Shown here: positions 12,229 through 23,404 of the stretch, piece by piece
Position numbering within the stretch: position 1 is the first letter of the stretch
How the letters are laid out: the number at the start of each line of letters is the position of its first letter
From: Amanita rubescens
Lineage: Eukaryota > Basidiomycota > Agaricomycetes > Agaricales > Amanitaceae
Assembly: GCA_015039365.1 (NCBI GenBank)
Contig: WION01000066.1
Coordinates: forward strand, 62,001 to 126,000
Direction of reading: 5' to 3'
DNA length: 64,000 nucleotides
Position numbers and translations under genes: made by a program
Notes under the pieces: model-generated
Databases searched by the model: none
The model's input: only the letters and a program-made list of their open reading frames with translations
Told to the model about the DNA's origin: nothing

Positions 12229-14307
12229 CTAGGATGAAAGTTGTGTCACCAGCTCTTCGATCGACGGCCTGTCCTTCGGCTCCTGAGAACAACAACGACA
12301 TATAAGCTCCCACATTCTATCATCCAACCCACGCGCGACGACACGCTCGTCGAGTGGGCGGTCTGGAAGTCCATTTTTCCCCTGCTTCTTTGCAATCACC
12401 TGAAAGTTGTGCCTGATATTCGCATATGGCATCTCATGCGTAAACAGCTATGTAAAAATAAGAGATTCAGTAATCCTGACATCAAACGCGAGAGAATGTT
12501 ACAAGTACAAACCTCTAGAATGGTCATGCCGAAACTATAGATATCCCCCTTGGCCGATACGGTAGGGGGTCCATCCAAAATGAACAATTCCGGTCCACTC
12601 CATCTACAACTATCCGATTCGCCGCTCGTTTGGGTGATCAGGTTCCCTTCAAGCTACAAGAGTGGGGTTTTAGTACAAGTATACAACGATAAGTTGACAT
12701 AACATACCTTGGCAAGCGCAAAGTCCGTGATCAACGGTTTACCCTTGTTCCCGATGAGGACCTTTTTCTAGTAACGATGTCAGCGTAACTGGTCATAAAA
12801 CAAAGCATATACGAACTGCTCTCAAGTTGCCATGGATAATGGGAGGTTCCCTCGTATGAAGGACTTTGATCCCTTCCGCAATGCCATGGATCTATTGAAT
12901 GACAGAATTAGAACTTCGCCTTGAAATTAGACAAAAGAACGAATGCGTACCAGCTTCTTGTAGTTGAAAAACTCGTCGTACTTCTTCACATGCGCCAACA
13001 GATCTCCGTTATCTATCCATGGGCTGACCAGAGCGCTGGACATCATGACATTGAGTGTGAAAAAGTGAATGTTACTTTCGAGGGCACTCACAGACAAAAA
13101 TTGTCCGGGGAGTAGAATCCATAAAACGGTATAATGTGCTCTCCATGGTCAATTTCATATATTTTCGCCCACAGCTCGACCTCGCGTCTAATCCTCTAAA
13201 ACGTTTGTCAGTCAAGAACGAAGATTTTTTCAAGTCAACAAAGGGTGATGTACCTTTACTGTATTCTCATTCTTCATATTGACAGAACGGACGACCTTGA
13301 TTTTCACGTCTTCGCTATGAAGGTATCTTCCTTTGTACAAATCAACGTCCTTGCCCCCCTCCGTGGGTATTTCTCCGGACCATTGGACCTCCCCTGAATT
13401 AAGCTGACAATTGGGCGGAAGCTGCTTAGACAGCAGAAGCAAGTTGTGCAAGTTCACTTGAATCCGCTTTCGTTCCTCTTCTGACATGGTATTACGTTCC
13501 TCTAATCCCTGATAAGAAGTGTTAAGAAGTTCAGTCTCCACGTTATGCACTGATGGACGTACTCTTTGCATTATTGTCGTAACCACTTTTTGTTCGTTCT
13601 TCGTAAGCTCACTCTCCTTTACCCGTTCCAAGAAATTGGGTGAGGCAAATTGTTGCATGACAGCTTTATGATCTGCATCGAGACTCTCTTTCAGCTTCGT
13701 CCTCCATTCTTCCTCTTCTCTCTGCGCTACTAGCCCTTCCAATTGTGCCGCGGTCTGAAAGATAATACGTCTATGATCGAGTCCAGTTTGAAACAAAAAA
13801 AGGAACTCGCCATGAAGGTAATAAGGCAATCCAATATCTCGTTGTCACAATCCTCGAGATCTGCCTCGAATTCACCTTGGTGCACCAACATATGGAACCA
13901 GCTCTTTCCAGACCACCTTTGCATCATTTCCTTGACCTTTTTGAGACACCTACAAGCCTTATCAGTGAAATCCACGGTTGTGGGAGCGACAACCTACTTG
14001 AACACGTCATCTCTGTACGAAACTGTCCGACGAGGGAGAGGCAACTTTTCATACTGTTCAAGAGCATAGTACAGGCGTTTGCACCTATCTGCCAGATAGC
14101 GAGCAGCATGCCTGTTGGCGAGTATTAGTAGAGAACGTGGAATCCACAGTGAGAGTGGGACGACACGTGCCTGTTTTTGGAAACCGTTTCGCATAGCTCT
14201 ATTATGGAATTGAGAAGGTCTCCGACGGGACCTATAGGAAGTAGCGTGGCTGCTCCAGCAATCTCAAATCCTGCCTTGATGGCAGCGGTAGAGGAAGCGT
14301 GACCCAT
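12229..14307 (-). CDS. MLKL-like N-terminal helical domain fused to a pseudokinase
   Basis: ATG at 14307, stop at 12229, ten exons, 1575 nt (524 aa), all phases consistent. Introns: 14112-14170, 13950-13997, 13755-13810, 13196-13253, 13036-13091, 12892-12950, 12768-12816, 12654-12707, 12448-12512; the first and third are GC-AG. Residues 1-150 form an all-helical region with the glycine/alanine-rich start (GFEIAGAATLLPIGPVG) and the YLADRCKRLYYALEQYE helix typical of fungal MLKL_NTD domains. A helical linker follows, then a kinase fold with beta3 Lys about 283 (VKIKVV). The catalytic loop reads HGNLRAKK (380-387) instead of HxDLxxxN, and DFG is DFA (400-402). Both the catalytic Asp and the metal-binding Asn are absent, so it is predicted inactive, as in vertebrate MLKL. 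Membrane action in regulated cell death is inference. An intact alpha/beta-hydrolase gene lies upstream. Confidence 0.9.
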
Positions 14308-14967
14308 GGTAGTTTACTGAAGGGGGGTGGCAAAGTTCGGTGCCTCATCTTTTATAACATAGGACGTGGCGCCTTGATCACATCGCTGTGAAAAAGGGTC
14401 GGATGCGGCTACAAAGCGAACGAGTCATTGATCGAAATCTATATTCAGTGAACAAACGCTTACGCGGGATGTTGCACTGGAAGTCTTTTGTACTTTGTGT
14501 GACGAACCGCTTTATCCCCAACTGCGCTTCTACACAGCCGACATGATGCCTTGGCAATGATGTCCCTCTTTCCTTATCAGGGTACCGTTTGACTGGAAGC
14601 GTGAATCACATCGATGAACCTATTATTGCACAGGCAAGTGCCAAAATAATGTCGTCAGCCGAAGTCGAGTTGTGGTTATGATAGACGACAAACTTACCCT
14701 GAAGGAAGTGCGTGTCATACCAATTGTTATCTGAGCTGCCACAAAGTTGACAAGGACGTTCTGAGCGTTTGAAAACAAGGTGACGGAGATTTCCGAAAAC
14801 GTGGCATTGCGTTCTTCCGCTTTGTTACGAAAGGCTTCAGAAAACCGCAGTACGTCATGAATGGCTGTACTTGTGCAGCGATAACTTGATCACTTCCGTG
14901 TTACGTCCATTTGCACAGTCTGTCATAATACATTGGATTCTACGTTACACCCTATTGAGTTCAACGC
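14308..14967. other. Promoter side of the MLKL-like gene and 3' side of the hydrolase gene
   Basis: About 660 bp without a supported gene. Both neighbours are on the minus strand, so this holds the promoter of the kinase-like gene. No TATA box stands out. Confidence 0.4.
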
Positions 14968-16192
14968 TCACGAGCACTCAAGATAAATCTTCAGCGCCTC
15001 CTCCGGATCATCCCAATGAAGCTTTACAACATAACGATCAGTCCTCTCCACTATAAACTTATAATTTTTAAAAAAAAAACTCACGAAATGATTTGAATCT
15101 GGAACGAGCCTGACACCAAAGGATTTCCCACTTTCCTTCAAATCATTCCCCAACAACCAATACGCACGAATTCCAAAAGCCGGCGAGAGCTCCCCCGCCA
15201 AAAACGATGCTTTGAAACCCGGAAAGAGTGTCCTGACGCTATCCCCCATGAACGCCGTACGATACGCGTAGTAGAACTGTTCCTTCGAAAGGAGCATATA
15301 CGGCAGTTCATACTCCGTTTCTTTACCCGTATATATAATCTCTTTCTGTTCTTCCGCCGTCATATTATCAATCGAAAGTGGTCGAATATCTGAAGGCTCC
15401 ACTCCAGAAAGGACACCAACGTCTTGGGTGCTGATATCCCCATGTTTGAAATACCCAGTAACCCAGCTATAAAACTTCAAAAGCCGGCCTTCCGGAGATA
15501 ATTGTTCGTCAATGAGGGGTGAATGTTCGGTTGGGTCAGGCGAAGCGCCAAACATGACTGAATGTGAGTCTGATTTTGATATCAGCAACCGAGGTTATGC
15601 AGAGACGATACACACACACACACACACCTTGTATAATCAACGCACGCATATACAACGTTAGACGTGAACGAACCTCCTCCGGTAACGTATCAGCATACGC
15701 AATCATAGCACTCGCATCACCCGCTCCGGCGGACCACCCATGTATCACGATCCCACCTGTCTTTCGATCAGCAGAAATAGGCGGAATACCCCCCTTCTCG
15801 ATCAACTTGTAAATAAACATCCCAACCTCATGACCACGATCCTTATGCCACTCATCCCTCTGTTCCTTAGTCCCATTAAGGAGTGCGTTGATTTCCTCTG
15901 GCGTGTAGGGCGTACTACCAGGATAATTCCGTCGATTGAGAGCAACGAAACGTACTCCTTGTGTGATAGCGACGTTTTGAACTCTTTTGAACACCGCTGC
16001 CGTTGCGTTAGCACGTCGATACGTAATTGTCGTCGATACCGGAAACGTACGAGAACAAAACGCCATTCCATGGATAGCCACTATCGTGATATAAGACGAC
16101 TGAGAGGGCGGGCCCGTATCCGTATAAGCAAACTGTACACCCGGCTCGGAGTCATTGACGACGATAGTGTCACGGTTGAGAATGGGAGCCAT
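14968..16192 (-). CDS. Alpha/beta-hydrolase fold protein
   Basis: ATG at 16192, stop at 14968. Introns 15997-16050 (54 nt), 15558-15627 (70 nt) and 15022-15084 (63 nt) give a CDS of 1038 nt (345 aa). After splicing, the oxyanion-side strand reads TIVAIHGMAF, then FKRVQNVA, VRFVALNRRNYPGS, and the nucleophile elbow GWSAGAGDA with Ser about 136. The catalytic His lies in DSNHFLHWDDPEEAL (His about 327), which appears only when the last intron is removed. No signal peptide, so probably cytosolic. The substrate cannot be deduced. Two introns are stop-free multiples of three, so their retention would still give a full frame. A decayed 5' copy lies at 11205-11784. Confidence 0.88.
15610..15627. repeat. 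CA/GT microsatellite at a splice donor
   Basis: On the minus strand a run of nine GT units begins exactly at the donor of hydrolase intron 2 (exon ends ATACAAG at 15628). Several adjacent GT dinucleotides could compete as donors, and slippage would alter donor context. Confidence 0.8.
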
Positions 16193-16959
16193 TGCTAAGT
16201 GAACGGATAACCATCCGTTCTTTTAAAAGCAGAGAGAAAAACAAATGGGGATGCGCCATTTTCAACCTCGAGGCTGCCACCGCCGAAGATGAATACCCGC
16301 CGGGTGTTGATCAACTGCATAGACGATCATCAGTATTCGTCCCCACCTAAAATACTCTTACTTTAGTAATTTTGAATCACGCACGACTCGGGCATAAGTA
16401 TCTCCAGGCTGTTATCGAGCAGCTTGAGTAATCGATATCGTCGGGTGGGTGTTGTGACGAAGGCAAAATGAGTAAACATATCTCAATCAGTAAATACTTT
16501 TCCACGACCCATGGTGATAGTAATATTGAACCACCTCCGTTAGGTTAGCAGACGACAAGTCCGGGGCGAAAACGCAGTCACAAATCAAGACAAAAAAATA
16601 CGATGTTAACTACTCTGAAGAAAGTATGAATGATACAGCACAGGTCTAGAATAGGGAATGGCATAACAACGATATGTGCGACCGGTATGAGGATGAAGAG
16701 GAGGCAACGGGGAGGGAGGGGTAACTGCTATACAATGGGGTTAATGAGCGTTGATATTTGAGGAGGATGCATTATGGGCGGGGAAAAGAGAAGAAGGAGG
16801 ATAACGAGTAGTAATCATTTAGTTGTGCGTGTGCATGTGGGGAGGAAGAAAACAGGTCGTCGTCTTCCAAAAAGTCCTTGCGATAGTACTTAAAACTGCG
16901 CCCCCCAGTAAGAAAGTCTATATTCGAAGAAGGAACGAATACACACACACCTTTTTTTT
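16193..16959. other. Intergenic interval between hydrolase and Mub1-like gene
   Basis: 767 bp with no gene. It holds the hydrolase promoter and the 3' flank of the Mub1-like gene. A weak TTTTAAAAG element sits about 30 bp upstream of the hydrolase ATG. A short CA run followed by T8-10 occurs near 16941-16960. Confidence 0.4.
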
Positions 16960-19900
16960 TCAACCCAATATCATGTCAGACTCATCTCCTGAAACGTCGG
17001 CGTGCCACGAGTTCCGCGAAGGTCCCGCCTCGGTCTGAGCGCGAGGTGGAGCGACATACAACCAATCAGAATCCACGATCCTATGATGATGGTCTTGCAA
17101 CCTCTGCTGGTGCTGCACAGCCGCTTCCGTCATCATGACACCCGAAGGTCCGGCTACCGGCCCAGTCCTCTGAAGAGGATCGGTAGGGGAAATCGGGACC
17201 AAGTGTGTTTGTGCAGCTTGTAGGAGAACCGCGCGTCGAGCAATGGTGACGGGCACATACATTGGGTCGATCACGAACCCATGCGGTCGTTGAGCGATAT
17301 CATGGCCAAGCTCCCTTAACCTCCTATCCCTTTCCCTCTCTCTCCTCGCCGCTCTCTCTGCTCTCGGCGAAACTTGAGAAGCACCAATGCCGGTGCCGAG
17401 TCCATGCACGGCCGCATTGTCCCCATTAGGAATAACCCGAATCTCGCCAGTTTCATCCATAACTTGCATATGAGCCTGAAGTTGATGCGCAGAATCAGGT
17501 CGATGATGTCCTTCTCGGTCCCTATCACCTCCATCTTCATCCGTATCCCTCGCGCTGCACCAAAATCGGTGACCTTCACTCCACGCGGTGCTCTGACATT
17601 CTTTTCCACAGTACTTGGCCTTGCGGCATCTTCGACACTTGGCAAACTCTCGCGGGTACTGTTCCCAACGCCCACAAAGCACTGCGTTGCGTTATTCATT
17701 AGCATCCATCCTCCAAAACCCAAAGGAAAAACCTACTGTTTGCACATTGCCTTATCCCCCCTCGACTATCGTCCTTCCTACACGCATTGCGCATGATCAC
17801 TCCAGCCCAATACTGAATCTCAGCCGGGAGCCTCGGAGGTGGGTTCAATAAATCAGCCTCGTTCGAACTAGGTTTGAATGTAAACCGTTCGACTAGCGAA
17901 AAAACGTTCGTTTGCCTTGGCTGCGGGTTCACAGTAGCAGCGGTGGTGGTGGCCGCAGCAGCAGCAGAACTAGTTGCCGCAGCTCCAGTCGAGCTCGCTC
18001 CAGCATGAGCGCCGCCCAAACCCGCGGAATTCAACGCGGCCCTTCCTCGTCCTGCCAACGCCCTAAAGAATCCATGATTTGTGTTAATGGTGAGTCCCGT
18101 TGCGGATGGATGTGCGGTTTCCCTCTGCTTCTCTCTTTCTCTGGCAGATAACATGCCCGGTTCGGTCTGGCGCGTAGCGTTCGCCTGGTGCAAGCCAAGA
18201 GAGGCGGGATGGAATGACGCCCGGGGTTTATAGAAAGCCTGCCTGACATGCGGGTACTTGCTGAGATATGCAAGGAGTTGCAGGCCAAGTAGGACGTCTT
18301 CGTCCTTATACGGTCCTGGAGGGAGAGTAGAGGCTACTCCAACAGCAACACCGTGACCGTTGGCTCCACTTACGCTTGCATTCGTGGCAGTACTTGCACT
18401 GGACGCAGCAGCAGCCATTTCCGGAGCAGATACGGCGCGGTGAGCAGTTTGAGTTTGAATATCCGAATCCACATTCATACCCGTTCCACTCGTAGGAGCA
18501 ACAGACTCTGCATCAAACGCAGCGCGGGACGTAGAGGCGGCGGCAGCAGCAGCAGACATGGCAGAAGACGATCCCTCGCCCGCGGAAGCCCGACGAGCAC
18601 GAACAGTCACATCCCTCTGCAAACCACCCGCAGACATCGGCACCATATCAGGCAAATCCACCACACCAGCTCTCGGCGTCGAATTCGAATCCAACAACCC
18701 ACCCATCCTCCCATCCTCCTCCCCCAAAAAGTTCCTCGGCGTCGTCCCCTCCCCACTTTCATCCACAATACCCACACTCGCCGTATCCAGAACGATCGCA
18801 CCGGGCGCACCCGGGGGAGCACCCATCGCAAAATCGTCATTGGCTTGCAAACTCTCCATTCCATCTTCAACACCCGCTACGCCGACACCTTCCACTCCGA
18901 CGCCCATAGCCATGTTCAAGCTTTCGCCAACGACGCCTGTACTACTGGCAGCATCGGAGATGATGATGTGTGCGTCGCGGTCACCTACACCAGCTAATGC
19001 CGCAGCCCGGTCACCGAGAGGTCCAAATCGTGGCTGGCGAGTAGCATTACGCATCCCAGCAGGAGCAGTACGTTCCGGAGAGGGAGATGCGGATGCTGAC
19101 GCGGGTGTAGATCCCGAGCTCAACGGGTGGCTGTGAGGGTATACGGGCAAATCCAGCTGAGGTCTCTGGCCAGCGTTCAGGGCAGCGTTGATATGCAGAT
19201 GTCGATCGCCGCGGCGGGGAGTGGCGGTACTGGTGCTACGGTTTGCAAGGCGCGATCGGGAGATCCGGTTCATGTTGATGTCGCCATCTGCGTCGTGTTC
19301 GGGCTCGTCCTCGGTTTCCGTCTCAGCGCGGGAAGTGTCGGTGGAAGCGGAAGGGGAGGGGGTGTCGCGTCTGTATTCTGACGCGAGAGAAGCCTGCTGA
19401 GGTCGGGTGTCACTGAGGAGACCGTGGGGAGTGGCGTGAGTATGGCGTTGGGTGGTGTTGCGCATTGGAGAGGGAAGGGCCGGTTCGTCCCACGCTGGCC
19501 GAGCAACAATAGTTCCGCTGCGATCTCGGACAACGTTGACAATGACGGCGGAACCAACGGTGGTGATGGAAGCATCGGTTCCGGGTTCGCTGTCACTACT
19601 GCTGTTGGGGCCCTGCCTTCCTCCTGTGATAGCCGGAGTGGGTCGTGTGCGGGTTCGGTGGGGTGGCAAGTCCATAAACTCGTCCTAAAAGTTGTTAGTT
19701 GAGTTCCAAACAATGAAAAAAGTAAGTACGTACGACAAATGGTCCTTCGATCGTGATCGCCTGTACGTTCCGGAGGCGTTGTAGCCTAATCTGTTCATTC
19801 AACAATCGTTGCTGTAGTTGCTCGTATTGAACTTGTCTCTGAAGCGCACGAGCCAGAGCGGCTGCTTCCTCCCGTTGTCTTTGCTCCGCCTGGGCCAATC

Positions 19901-20507
19901 TTCGAGCCTGTCGCTGTTCTCGGGACTCCCGAGGGATACCAGTCGCACTGGAGCTAGGACCAATGGCAAACCCTTTACTGGCGAGCCAGGCCTCGAGAAC
20001 GCAACCAACCACATCCAAAGCACCGGCTTGAACAACGCGGCTCCTAATCGGCTCACTCCCCCGCACACCGATGTTGACGACACACTGGAAAGCCAAGGAA
20101 AAACGGTATGCAGCGTGTTTGTCGAAATTTGTTGGATTTAGTGTTGGCGCCAGTTTTTGCGGGTGGTATCCGGAAGGAGTAAGGCCGTAAACGACAGTAG
20201 GATTCTCTGGTGGGGGTGGGGAGAGGCAAAAATCCCAAAGCATGGTAATGAGGCGCTCAAGCCCGCCATCCATCGTCATGATTTCTCGTATCCTTGGAGA
20301 TGTCGAGGTGAGGTATTGCAGATGTTGCAAAGAGTTAGTGAGTGGCAGCGGCGCGGTTGTGTCGAGCGCTGTTGAGGTCATTTATCAGGATCAGGTTAGA
20401 ATGTAAAAATGCAGAATAAAATACGCACCTCGCCTGTCATATAACTGAGAGTTTATACAGACACATGCCTTATTCTGCGCTGGAAAAGCAAAGTTTGACT
20501 CGCGCAT
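16960..20507 (-). CDS. mub1/samB-like: MYND zinc-finger protein, Mub1/SamB family
   Basis: ATG at 20507. Introns 20369-20428, 19685-19733 and 17682-17736 give 3384 nt (1127 aa). The first exons read MRESNFAFPAQNK, INSQLYDRRALD and SPRIREIMTMDGGLERL, the conserved start of Mub1/SamB proteins, followed by a helical repeat-like region. An Arg/Gln/Ala coiled coil lies at about 150-215, then about 650 residues of low-complexity Ser/Ala/Thr/Pro sequence. The MYND finger is at about 885-929 (Cys 885, 890, 903, 906, 912, 916, His 925, Cys 929). A second coiled segment (ERAARRERERDRR) follows. In yeast, Mub1 works with Ubr2 and Rad6 in ubiquitylation of Rpn4; in Aspergillus, SamB affects development. 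The protein is clearly longer than the roughly 600-residue relatives I know because of the disordered insert. The start was chosen because it matches the family N-terminus; an in-frame upstream ATG at 20624 is less likely. Confidence 0.93.
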
Positions 20508-23404
20508 TGCGCTGGAGGAGAAAGAAAACAAAGACTCGTCGTCGCTCAGCTCCGGTGGCCAGGACAAGGGCGACCTTTGTATGCTCTTGTTTACACTCAG
20601 TGGCTGACTCACCCGCTGACTCACAAGTCCGTTGGGAGTAAGAAGCCCAGGCTCATACTGATGAACTTGTCAGAGAACTCCAACGCTATTAACGACGCAA
20701 TACGGTCCGACATTGCGAGATCATATTAGAAATAAACCTAACATTGCGTGTCAGACGACCAAAAGTGTTAGTTTGTTTCACAGGATATTGCCAAATATCG
20801 GCCAATGTGATGCCGTACCGACACGCCGAGTCCGCGAGGCAATGCGGTTCTGGACACGGAATATGATGCTATCCGTTATTTCGGCTTTCACGCTTCTGCG
20901 CAGGTGGAACGACGATGCCATGACCTTAGGAGCCATGACTCGGGGAAGAAAAGGGCGAACTCTTCACAACCTGGTCACATTAATCATCGATCTTTGATCG
21001 ATGTTCCGGTGCGAGGCGTATTTGAGGCATGTGGTTTTGTTGAGCGTGGCATGGTTGATGGTGGTGGTGGTGCAGGATTTTGGTGAACGCACTTGATTGT
21101 GTTATGATCCTGGAGTGCTCCTTGAGTGAGTTGCATCGTTTATTTTAGGTAATATAGTCACACTCGTAGGTGAAGGAATGAGAATCGGTGGAGCGGAAGA
21201 AGAGGACTCGAAGAAAATTAATAAGTAGTATCGCTGCGAGCGCGCGAACATCGGTTAGATGTCAACCGTGCAGTTGTCGACTAGGTTCGTCGGTCTCCAA
21301 TTCGCGATCTCATTCTTGCCAGCCTCTACTGCTGACATCAAGTTTCAACTAAGGACCGCGCAGGCCGTGAAGCACCGAGTCGTGGATTCGATCGTAATGC
21401 ACTGATTCGGAGACGAGCATTTCCGGTCCGTCAAATTTTCAAACACCTTCAATCCACCCTACGCTATCTCTGATATAGTTAGAAGGTGACAACCTCTGGT
21501 TCCGGAAGCAATAACAGGTTATTGGAGCTTTACGAAACACATTTTGGTGCAGAGCCCTGGCCGTCGACCATCGAACTTCGTAGACGCATCCGGAGGGTCT
21601 GTTTTTGTTTAGATAGTTGCATTCTTCAGCTGTGGCGCGTTTTATTCTCCAATCCCTCTGTTCGGGTCTGAAAAGGAATGGTGCAGGATTTCCGCTGTGC
21701 CAGTGGCATGAATCTTAAATTCAGCATCCTTCTTTCCATCCGCCCTCGCTTCTAGACACAAGCTAACTCAAATGACAATCACCAATATTACCGGTGAAGA
21801 CGAACCGATGATGTGATCCTGAAATAGACATGCACCTGAACGTATGTCCTCCACCTTCTTTTACCCGCAGAATTATTATTATCATATAATTATCGAACAC
21901 TAGGGACAGGGGCAAAATAAAACTGTCATCCAATGTGTCCCACATTACAATAGCTAGCATCAATGGACACGGTTCCGAGACTCGCCCTTGAAATGAAAAT
22001 ATGAGACCTGAACTTGATTTGGTAAAACGAGGTGGGACTGAAAAGTGCTGAAAAGCATCACCGCGAGTCGACCAGAACCACTATAGAATCTTGCTGTTGG
22101 CCCGGGAACTGTCCCGCTAGGTAGACGGCAGAGAAGGAAACGTCGATCCCAGCGAGATCTAGCAATCAATCGACCCTTGCATAGGTAATCCACGTCCGCC
22201 TAGCTTGGGAAACATAATTTGCTAAGGCACTGTAAACGTAGGAACATCAGAATATAATCGTTGTTGACCGTTCCGACGTAACGTCGTCGGTTGTATTATA
22301 CTAATTTGCATTGGGGTTGTCGAAATGGGAGCCTGAGAGCGGGACGAAGTTGGCATCCATGCGGGAGCTGGTCTTCATTTTCATCATAAAAACGATGCGT
22401 AGCTGAAATAAGATATGTGCCGAGCACCAGGGTTGCGGCGGGATAGCAGGACGAAGTTGGCATCTGCGGCCCGGGCGGAAGCAGTGTTGGCAGCAGATTC
22501 AGGAGCCATTCCGTCGATGATGGAGCTTGATGTCCGTGCCCCGAGTGGTCTTTGTTCTTGTCTGGAATGTCCATCCACGAATTACTACAAGCGCGCGTAG
22601 TTAACTAAGATCCGATGTAACATGAAGGACTTCGTCAACTAGGCAATTCTCGCCAAGGTAAAGATGCATGTGAACATCGAGCTCTCGCTTGGAGGCAATG
22701 TATCCATTCCTTTTCTCGGAGGGATGAAACACTGGCTGGCGAGTTTGACGAGCCCGAGGAAGACAGATTTGGATCAGGCCCTACGCGACACGTTGCGCAG
22801 GTCGTCCAGGGAGGCCGCTGTTGGGCTCGTACACTCGGCGTAGTGTTCCCATGTCGTCTGGGCTGGCAACCGGGGCAGTGGTGAAGGGAGAGAAACGCTT
22901 GCGGCTTGGTAGCCAGGATAGTATTGTGACGATCTGCCAGCCATTACCGCCGTTTAAGCGGACGAAGTTAGTACATGACTTTGTCAGTTGTGGGCCACCG
23001 CTTCTCGTGGCAGGGTCCGAGGCCAGCCTGCACTATCGGCCATAGGAGAGGGCCGATATTGCTGGCCAATCTTGCAAATTGCCGTTGCCGTGTCTCTTGT
23101 CTCTTGTATCGCCGCTGCTTCAGCGGGAAACGCCTGCTTAGGTGTCTCGCGTGTAGCCGTTGCCTCACCCGGACCGGAGATGTTTCGTGAATTGCCGTGC
23201 GCTGCTTGGATGTCTTGCGTATCGCCGTGGTCTCGGCTAAATCCGCGCCGGGAAGAGACTGGAACATGTGACATGTGACATTTGGCTTCCTTTCTTCTCA
23301 ACCGCCACTTGGACACATTGTTCATTGCACAACATCACAGGTAACCTCGCTTTGGACCATAATTCCCAATTCCATACATGATTCTTTGATAGACCGTGAT
23401 CACC
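20508..23404. other. Intergenic interval with no supported gene
   Basis: About 2.9 kb. Only short frames are present and none shows a recognisable domain. It holds the Mub1-like promoter on the left and a degenerate minisatellite at 23075-23265 on the right. CpG content drops at about 23340, where the second CpG-poor block starts. Confidence 0.55.
23075..23265. repeat. Degenerate minisatellite-like repeat (about 27-33 nt units)
   Basis: Variants of the minus-strand string ACGGCGATACGCAAGACATC recur in register about every 30 nt (ACGGCAATTCACGAAACATC, ACGGCTACACGCGAGACACC, GCGGCGATACAAGAGACA). Units are imperfect and open in two frames. No function is evident. Confidence 0.4.

Noticed and set aside
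18353..19136. Long plus-strand frames opposite the Mub1-like gene
   Set aside because: They are antisense shadows of its GC-rich low-complexity exon.
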